Below are positions 57,435 to 64,000 of a stretch of DNA of 64,000 bases, in pieces. The stretch comes from Panulirus ornatus (lineage: Eukaryota; Arthropoda; Malacostraca; Decapoda; Palinuridae). The stretch is taken from assembly GCF_036320965.1 (NCBI RefSeq), contig NC_092234.1, positions 42,963,032 through 43,027,031 of the forward strand, written 5' to 3'. Every line of letters starts with the position of its first letter. Positions within the stretch are counted from its first letter, which is position 1. The notes below the pieces were generated by a model that was given only the letters and a program-made list of their open reading frames with translations, made no database searches and was not told the DNA's origin. The position numbers and the translations under genes were made by a program.

Positions 57435-58832
57435 GATAGCAAGGCAGGTAAAAAGGGCAGTATTGAGGTTGCAGATAGGAAATGGCACCTGGAGTAGATG
57501 GGATTATGGCTGAAACGATGAAGTATGGAGGAGAAAGTGTGATAGAGTGGAAGCATTTGTTGTGTAATTTACCATGGAAGCAGAATGTTGTGCCTTACGA
57601 TAGGGTGAAAGCTACTATCATTTCTTTATTCTAAAGAAAAGGTGCTAAGGATGAATGTAGCAATTAAAGGGGAGCAAGTTTGTTCAGTACATTGTGTATG
57701 CAAGAGTGTTGACGGATAAAGAGAAGTGAATCAGAGCAGAAAAAGTGACGAGCACGGAGGTTTTGGGAAAGATAGGGGATATGTTGATCAGATTTTTGCA
57801 GTGATAATGACAATGAAAATACATCTAGCAAAAGGTAAGAAGCTGTATGCAGCTTTTATGAATCTGGAAAAAGCACATGACTGAGTCGACTGAAATGCTT
57901 AATGTGCTTAGGATATAAGAGGTAGGGGACAATTGTTGGAGTAACAAATGCATGTGCAACATTGGATGGACAATTGAATGAAAGTCCTGGTATACATGTG
58001 AGTGTGAGGTAGGGCTGTGTGATGTAACCATGGCTTTTTAACACATACATAGATAAAGTGATAAGAGATATGAAAGCAAAACTAAGGAAAGGGAGTGCAG
58101 AGGTGGAGTGTGGTGGTGAGGTATGCTGGTTAACGACAAGTCTGTATGTGGATGATCTTGTGTCTGCTGCTAGTGAAGGGGATTTGCAGAATTGTGAGTA
58201 TATTTTATGATGTGAGGAAGAGTAAGTGACTGAAGGTAAAAGTAAAGAAATAGTGTTTGAAAGGAAACAGAATGAAAGTAAAGGTTCTGCAAAGCCCTAC
58301 AGAGTGAGAGAAGAAAGTGTACAGCACTGTGGTACTGATATGGTGAGAGAAAGACTGAGAAGAGGTAACAGAATTTAAGTATTTTGCAGCTATCTTGGGC
58401 AAATGTGGTGATATGGAAAGGGAAATAAGGGAGAGAGCAGTACACAGTAGAAGTCACAGCATTCCTTAATAAAAGGTGCAGGTGTAAATAACTATCTTCG
58501 GCAAATGTTGTGATATGGAAGGGGAAATAAGGGAGAGAGCAGTACACAGTAGAAGAGTCCCTTAATAAAAGGTGCAGGTGTAAATAAGGAAGAGAAAAAT
58601 GAATAATGGGAGAGCATATTACTCCCAACTTTGACCTATGCAGCTGAAAAATGAACATAGTATGAATCACAAAGGTCAAAAATCCAGGCTGTGAATATGA
58701 GCTATTTGATATGAGTATGTTGTACAACTACATGGAATGATGAAAGAAATGAGTGGGAGTATGAGAGATTTGGTATGGAAGGGAATTCAAAAGGAATGAA
58801 TTACGGTGAGGTAGATTGGGTGAAACATAATA
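57435..58832 (+). mobile_element. RTE-2: second RTE-type LINE family, left part
   Basis: Different from RTE-1. With frame changes one reads APGVDGIMAETMKYGGESVI (about 57,490), an ISLF-KGKGAKDECSN-like stretch, KKLYAAFMNLEKAHD (motif A, about 57,840), GCVM-PWLFNTYIDKVIRD (about 58,015), and SLYVDDLVSAASEGDLQN (about 58,140; catalytic VDD). GDMEREIRERAVH and TLTYAAEK follow at the end. Many stops. An internal 102-base tandem duplication lies at about 58,390-58,590. Confidence 0.75.
58390..58590 (+). repeat. 102-base tandem duplication inside RTE-2
   Basis: CTATCTT(G/C)GGCAAATGT starts at 58,390 and 58,492; both copies continue through GAAATAAGGGAGAGAGCAGT and AAAAGGTGCAGGTGTAAATA, the second with an 8-base loss. 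Confidence 0.85.
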
Positions 58833-59441
58833 GATGCTCCCTGACTTATGACCTATGCAACTCACGACCATCTGTACATAAGACCAGAAAGAAATATAAA
58901 TAAAAAAATATGGATGTGCTGGAAATGAGATGTTTGAGGACAATGTGTGGTGTGAGGTGGTTTGATCGAGTAAGTAACGTAAGGGTAAGAGAGATGTGTG
59001 GAAATAAAAAGAGCGTGGTTGAGAGAGCAGAAGAGGGTGTTTTAAAATGGTTTGGGCACATGGAGAGAATGAGTGAGGAAAGATTGACCAAGAGGATATA
59101 TGTGTCGGAGGTGGAGGGAACGAGGAGAAGAGGGAGACCAAATTGGAGGTGGAAAGATGGAGTGAAAAAGATTTTGTGTGATCGGGGCCTGAACATGCAG
59201 GAGGGTGAAAGGAGGGCAAGGAATAGAGTGAATTGGAGCGATGTGGTATACAGGGGTTGACGTGCTGTCAGTGGATTGAATCAAGGCATGTGAAGCGTCC
59301 GGGGTAAACCATGGAAAGCTGTGTAGGTATGTATATTTGTGTGTGTGGACGTGTGTATGTACATGTGTATGGGGGGGGTTGGGGAATTTCTTTCGTCTGT
59401 TTCCTTGCGCTACCTCGCAAACGCGGGAGACAGCGACAAAG

Positions 59442-59475
<34 letters not shown>

Positions 59476-60429
59476 TAAATATAAAAATTAAACTTGGTCG
59501 TACGTCAAACAGTGCTTACGGCTGCATGTGTAAGACAGTAAATGTCAGATGATCTGGCATTTTGTACATCAGAGCATCTCTCTCAGTTCTTGATCTCAGC
59601 TACCATTCAGTAAGCACGCGTTATTCAAAAGAATCTAACAAATTTTCATGCTGGATTGACCATTTTTGTATTAAACCCCAAAGATGATGAGCAAGAAGAA
59701 AAGCCATCACATGTTGATAGATCTAGCAAGAAGCCAAGAAGATGCTCGATTTGGAATTGAAAATGAAGGCAATCACCCAATATGAAGGTGGAAAAAAAAG
59801 TCAGTGTGATTGCACATGATCTACAGTTGTCCCATTCAACAGTCTCCACGATTTTAAAGGACAAAGAAAAAATATGTGAAGCAGTGAAAGGTTTGGCAAG
59901 TATGAAGTCTACAATAATAACAAAGCAATGACAAGGGCCCATCCATGAAATGGAAAAGTTGTTGATGCTGTGGATGGAAGATCAAATGAAAAAATGTGTA
60001 CCACTAAGCCACTAACAAAAACTAAAAGTCTTTTTGAGACCCTGAAGGAGTGAGAGGGAGAGGGTTACACTGAGAACTTCACAAGTCATGGTTGGTTCAA
60101 CAGATTTAAAAGATATAGTTTGCACAATGTTTGAGTCACTGGTGAAGTAGTATGTGCTGACAAAGGAGCTGCCAAGAAGTTCATTGAAAGTTTGGATGAA
60201 TCAATCCGTGAACTAAACAATCTTAAAAAAAAGATAAGAAACTACACAATCATATAATAAAGCTGTTTAATAAAAAATGAGATAATCTGAAAAGAAATTG
60301 AGTAGGATAAAAGAATGCTATACAAGTATACGAATTCTACATGCCATGCTGACATATGTCTGACTTACATCCATTTTGGAATACGATCGGTTGGTCAGAA
60401 CAGAACTCGCACATATGTTGGGAAGCATC
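58833..60429 (+). mobile_element. Tigger/pogo DNA transposon, internally deleted, holding an RTE-1 insertion
   Basis: Terminal inverted repeats: GATGCTCCCTGACTTATG at the left and, on the minus strand, GATGCTTCCCAACATATG at the right. TA precedes the left end; the right flank is TG-TA. Inside are pieces of the same helix-turn-helix transposase region as at 20.98-21.5 kb, broken. The RTE-1 copy at 58,908-59,446 splits the left part. Without it the element is about 1.03 kb, the length of the first Tigger. Confidence 0.8.
58908..59446 (+). mobile_element. Young RTE-1 insertion inside Tigger
   Basis: 116 codons open (58,910-59,260) from MDVLEMRCLRTMCGVRWFDR to NWSDVVYRG, then the short 3' UTR and hairpin, followed by an A-run to about 59,473. 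It sits between AAATATAAATAAAAAA and AAATGTAAATATAAAAATTA of the transposon. Confidence 0.9.
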
Positions 60430-60720
60430 TGTACAATGAGGTTGACTGGGCATGTGGAATAAATACAAAATGGGGAGTTTACAAGGAGAGTGTATGAAAG
60501 TATGATTAAAGAGGTTGGTGTGAGAGGACTACCACCTGTGACAAGGGGAAAAGAGTGGAAGAGCATTGGAAGGAGAGAAATGGTGGAAGAATGCATGGAA
60601 TGGTATATGCGAGGGAGGCAAGTAAGGACAAGGATAAGTGGAGATTCTTTTGATGTGGCCACTCCCTCACAGGAGTTCCCAGAGGAAACAGGTGACAGAG
60701 ATATATACTGATATATACAT
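60430..60720 (+). mobile_element. RTE-2, right part (C-terminal region)
   Basis: It continues RTE-2 after the Tigger: a GHVE-like stretch (60,450), VYESMIKEVGVRGLPPVTRG (about 60,495-60,555), then REMVEECMEWYMRGRQVRTR and ATPSQEFPEETGDRD. Left and right parts join across the Tigger in register, which identifies the insertion site. Confidence 0.7.
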
Positions 60721-61190
60721 AATCACCCAGAATATTATGGGAGGGTCATAGCTTGTGGAGCATGATTTGAAAATTCTCCATAATCTGGTCAATATCTACA
60801 TGTCATTAGATTTTGCTAATGATTTAGGTATTCCTGCATAACCTTATCTTAATCATTGTTACTGCTGATATCATTTACAATTTTACTGACAGTCAGAAGG
60901 ATCTCTTAGTATAACCTACTACACCATCTCTGAATATCCAATTTATAATTAAGTTGTAATAATCCAGTAAACTAAAATGGTACATATCTGGAATTAATCA
61001 CAAGGACTATATATCTATATCAAATATACGTAAGTTTCTCTGAAAAGCAAAAAATCATCAAAATGCTCTTGCACAGTGCAATCATCAAAATGCTCTTGCA
61101 CAGTGCATATGTAAAATTGATGATATGCATGAGTGAATTCAGAGGTTACATGCACCTGATGCACCCCAGATAAATGAGAAAGAACTAAGA
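60721..61190. other. AT-rich spacer with a 27-base tandem pair
   Basis: The 27-base word starting AATCATCAAAATGCTC occurs twice in a row at 61,053-61,106. No gene seen. Confidence 0.6.
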
Positions 61191-61194
61191 GACT

Positions 61195-61340
61195 CCTGTG
61201 GTGTTGTAGTTAGCATTCCTGACCATGATGCATTCCCAGGCCGCCCAGGGTCAAGTGCACAGGTTCAAATCCTGGTTGTGGCAGTCAGTCCACAGTCAAC
61301 CCATAGGGGTTGGTCAATAAAAAGGTAACCTGGCTCAGGC
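61195..61340 (+). repeat. tRNA-derived SINE
   Basis: A-box-like GTAGTTAGCATTCCTGACC (61,207) and B-box GGTTCAAATCC (61,263-61,273) lie at tRNA-gene spacing, as in polymerase III promoters of tRNA-related SINEs. The body then runs to GGTAACCTGGCTCAGGC. No anticodon arm can be drawn with confidence, so it is a SINE and not a functional tRNA. Confidence 0.75.
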
Positions 61341-61892
61341 TGTGGTGTCAGGTGGTTTGATCGAGTAAGTGGTGGGAGGGTGGGAGGGATGTGTGGTGGT
61401 GGGGAGAGTGTGGTTGAGAGAGCAGAGGAGAGTGTTTTGAGGTGATTTGGTCATGTGGGGAGAATGAGTGGAGAAAGATTGACAAAGGGGATGTATGTGT
61501 CAGAGGTGGAGGGAAAGAGATGTGGGAGACCAAATTGGAGGTGGAAGGATGGAGTGAAAAAGATTTTGAGTGATCGGGGCCTGAACATGCAGGAGGGTGA
61601 AAGGCGTGCAAGGAATAGAGTGAATTGGAATGATGTGGTATACCAGGTTCGACGTGCTGTCAATGGATTGAATCAGGGCATAAGAAGTGTCTGGGGTAAA
61701 CCATGGAAAGTTTTGTGGGGCCTGGATGTGGAAAGGGAGCTGTGGTTTTGGTGCATTATACATGACAGATAGAGACTGAGTGAGAACGAATGCGGCCTTT
61801 GTTGTCTTTTCCTAGTGCTATCTCGCGCACATGCGGGGGAGGGGGTTTTCATTTCATGTGTGGCGGGGTGGCGACAGGAATAAATTAGGGCA
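61341..61892 (+). mobile_element. RTE-1 copy with A-to-G cluster (outer, interrupted)
   Basis: C-terminal region open at 61,455-61,772 (LTKGMYVSEVEGKRCGRPNW and following), then long 3' UTR to about 61,892. At that point another RTE-1 copy is inserted; the rest of this UTR and the tail hairpin reappear at 63,095-63,235. Within 61,371-61,494 nearly all differences from sister copies are A to G. Confidence 0.85.
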
Positions 61893-63075
61893 GTTGTTAG
61901 AAGCAGTGAAAAGTTTTTATCGAGGATGTAAGGCATGTGTACGTGTAGGAAGAGAGGAAAGTGATTGGTTCTCAGTGAATGTAGGTTTGCAGCAGGGGTG
62001 TGTGATGTCTCCATGGTTGTTTAATTTGTTTATGGATGGGGTTGTTAGGGAGGTAAATGCAAGAGTCTTGGAAAGAGGGGCAAGTATGAAGTCTGTTGGG
62101 GATGAGAGAGCTTGGGAAGTGAGTCAGTTGTTGTTCGCTGATGATAGAGCGCTGGTGGCTGATTCATGTGAGAAACTGCAGAAGCTGGTGACTGAGTTTG
62201 GTAAAGTGTGTGAAAGAAGAAAGTTAAGAGTAAATGTGAATAAGAGCAAGGTTATTAGGTACAGTAGGGTTGAGGGTCAAGTCAATTGGGAGGTAAGTTT
62301 GAATGGAGAAAAACTGGAGGAAGTAAAGTGTTTTAGATATCTGCGAGTGGATCTGGCAGCGGATGGAACCATGGAAGTGGAAGTGGATCATAGGGTTGGG
62401 GAGGAGGCGAAAATCCTGGGAGCCTTGAAGAATGTGTGGAAGTCGAGAACATTATCTCGGAAAGCAAAAATGGGTATGTTTGAAGGAATAGTGGTTCCAA
62501 CAATGTTGTATGGTTGCGAGGTGTGGGCTATGGATAGAGTTGTGCGCAGGAGGATGGATGTGCTGGAAATGAGATGTGTGGTGTGAAGTGGTTTGATCGA
62601 GTAAGTAACGTAAGGGTAAGAGAGATGTGTGGAAATAAAAAGAGCGTGGTTGAGAGAGCAGAAGAGGGTGTTTTGAAATGGTTTGGGCACATGGAGAGAA
62701 TGAGTGAGGAAAGATTGACCAAGAGGATATATGTGTCGGAGGTGGAGGGAACAAGGAGAAGTGGGAGACCAAATTGGAGGTGGAAAGATGGAGTGAAAAA
62801 GATTTTGTGTGATTGGGGCCTGAACATGCAGGATGGTGAAAGGAGGGCATGGAATAGAGTGAATTGGATTCGATGTGGTATACCGGGGTTGACGTGCTGT
62901 CAGTGAATTGAATCAGGGCATGTGAAGTGTCTGGGGTAAACCATGGAAAGCTGTGTAGGTATGTATATTTGCGTGTGTGGACGTATGTATATACATGTGT
63001 ATGGGGGTGGGTTGGGCCATTTCTTTCATCTGTTTCCTTGCGCTACCTCGCAAATGCAGGAGACAGCGACAAAGC
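61893..63075 (+). mobile_element. Young 5'-truncated RTE-1 copy (inner, nested)
   Basis: Open over 251 codons together with upstream UTR (61,831-62,586): LLEAVKSFYRGCKACVRVGR, GLQQGCVMSPWLFNLFMDGV, a FADD box that here reads FADDRALVAD (62,133), NKSKVIRYSRVEGQ and LYGCEVWAMDRVVRRRMDVL. A 24-base loss near 62,577 (CLRTMCG region) then breaks the frame. The C-terminal region continues at 62,574-62,906 and ends with the short 3' UTR and hairpin near 63,045-63,075. Confidence 0.9.
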
Positions 63076-63094
63076 AAAAAAAAAAAAAAAATAT

Positions 63095-63236
63095 ATACAT
63101 TGAGATGTATAGGTATGTATATGTGTGTGTGTGTGGACCTGTATGTATATACATATGTATGTGGGTGGGTTGGGCCATTCTTTTGTCTGTTTCCTTGCGC
63201 TACTTTGTTAAAGTGGGAGACAGCGACAAAGTATAA
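63095..63236 (+). repeat. Remainder of the outer RTE-1 3' UTR with tail hairpin
   Basis: It begins TTGAGATGTATAGGTATG, the UTR segment that should follow about 70 bases after the breakpoint at 61,892, and ends with the hairpin at 63,190-63,228 followed by TAATAA. Confidence 0.75.
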
Positions 63237-63244
63237 TAATAATG

Positions 63245-63297
<53 letters not shown>

Positions 63298-63312
63298 TAT
63301 GATAATAATAAT
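63232..63312. repeat. (AAT)n microsatellite
   Basis: About 22 units with GAT interruptions, grown from the ATAATAA tail of the preceding RTE-1 copy. Confidence 0.95.
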
Positions 63313-64000
63313 ATATGATGGGGTTAATAGAAATGCTTTATGGAAGGACTTAAGAGTATATGGCATAGGAGTTAGGTTGCTAGAAGCACGTGAAAAGTTT
63401 TTACAAGGATGTAAGTCATGTGTATGAGTGAGTGATAGTCTGTGGTAGGGGTGTGTGTGATGTCCCCATGGTTGTTTAATTTGTTTATGGATGGGGTGTT
63501 TAGGGTAAATGCACAAGTTTTGGAGAAAGGGGCGAGTATGCATTCCATTGGGGATTAGAGGGCCTGGGAAGTGAGTCAGTTGTTGTTCACTGATGATACA
63601 GCTCTGGAGGCTGATTTGGGTGTGAAACTGCAGAAGTTGGTGACTGAGTTTGGAAAAGTATGTGAAAGGAGAAAGATGAGAGTAAATGTGAATAAGAGCA
63701 AGGTTATTAGATTCAGTAGGATGGAGGGACAAGTTAATTGGGATGTAAGTTTGAATGGAGAAAAAGTGGAGGAAGTAAAGTGTTTTAGATATCTGGGAGT
63801 GAACTCAGAAGCAGAAGTGAGTCACAGATTGGGGGAGGAGATGAAGGTTCTGGGAGCAATGAAGAATGTCCAGAAGGAGGGAACATTATCTCGGAGCAAA
63901 ATGGATATGTTTGATGGAATAGTCGTTCCAACAACGTTTTTGTGGCTGCGAGGCATGGGCTATAGATATGGTCATGTGGAGGGGGGTGAATGTGTTGGAA
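63313..64000 (+). mobile_element. RTE-1 copy, decayed, cut by the window edge
   Basis: It starts at RT motif A (DGVNRNALWKDLRVYGIGVR), then passes GVCVMSPW (shifted frame, near 63,460), a FADD box reading FTDDTALEA (63,585-63,610), NVNKSKVIRFSRMEGQVNW and LGVNSEAEVSHRLG to the right end at 64,000. Stops and frame changes throughout. Confidence 0.8.

Noticed and set aside
57435..58832. RTE-2 as another RTE-1 copy
   Set aside because: Catalytic box is YVDD and the C-terminal motifs (GDMEREIRERAV, VYESMIKEVGVRG) differ from RTE-1.
61195..61340. A functional tRNA gene
   Set aside because: A and B boxes are present but no cloverleaf with an anticodon arm can be drawn, and a repeat body follows; a tRNA-derived SINE fits better.
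63232..63312. (AAT)n frame as poly-Ile or poly-Asn protein
   Set aside because: Microsatellite from a retrotransposon tail.

Overview
This window is eukaryotic genomic DNA dominated by retrotransposons. It shows no operons and no prokaryotic gene packing, but long AT-rich stretches, large (TA)n, (CA)n and (AAT)n microsatellites, LINE, SINE and pogo/Tigger copies, and three short open blocks bounded by splice-like sites. The repeat style suggests an arthropod, possibly a decapod crustacean; that is an inference, because no marker gene is present.

One LINE family, called RTE-1 here, accounts for most of 1.8-29.4 kb and many islands further right. Its protein has an apurinic-type endonuclease followed by a reverse transcriptase with FADD and a C-terminal region, as in the RTE group. 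Its 3' UTR ends in a conserved hairpin followed by A-rich, TA or AATA simple sequence. About 25 copies or pieces lie on both strands. The best copy (16.28-19.43 kb, +) is nearly full length with only a few frameshifts. A second nearly full-length but decayed copy lies on the minus strand at 21.8-25.4 kb.

Layout: 1-1.8 kb, AT-rich, nothing recognised. 1.8-8.6 kb, RTE-1 3' ends in both orientations, ending in an array of 559-bp units. 8.4-19.4 kb, a direct duplication of about 4.6 kb whose left copy is full of small indels. 19.4-29.4 kb, more RTE-1 pieces, a Tigger remnant and a SINE. 29.4-30.7 and 40.1-41.6 kb, remnants of a second, jockey-like LINE. 31.3-38.8 kb, mostly non-repetitive with two candidate exons. 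38.8-46 kb, young and old RTE-1 copies. 48.2-52.8 kb, a threefold tandem duplication containing an old RTE-1 piece and a SINE. 52.8-54.9 kb, old RTE-1 remnants. 56.1-56.3 kb, a likely last exon on the minus strand resembling the end of a MIF4G domain. 56.8-61 kb, a nested stack: RTE-2 broken by Tigger, itself broken by RTE-1. 61.2-64 kb, a tRNA-type SINE, nested RTE-1 copies and a window-truncated RTE-1.

The most interesting signals are: an A-to-G-only mutation cluster in one RTE-1 copy (61.37-61.49 kb) that looks like RNA editing before reverse transcription; a tail hairpin shared by LINE and SINE with paired base changes; a composite SINE that seems to be built from RTE-1 ends; and the tandem arrays, some of which may be assembly artefacts.
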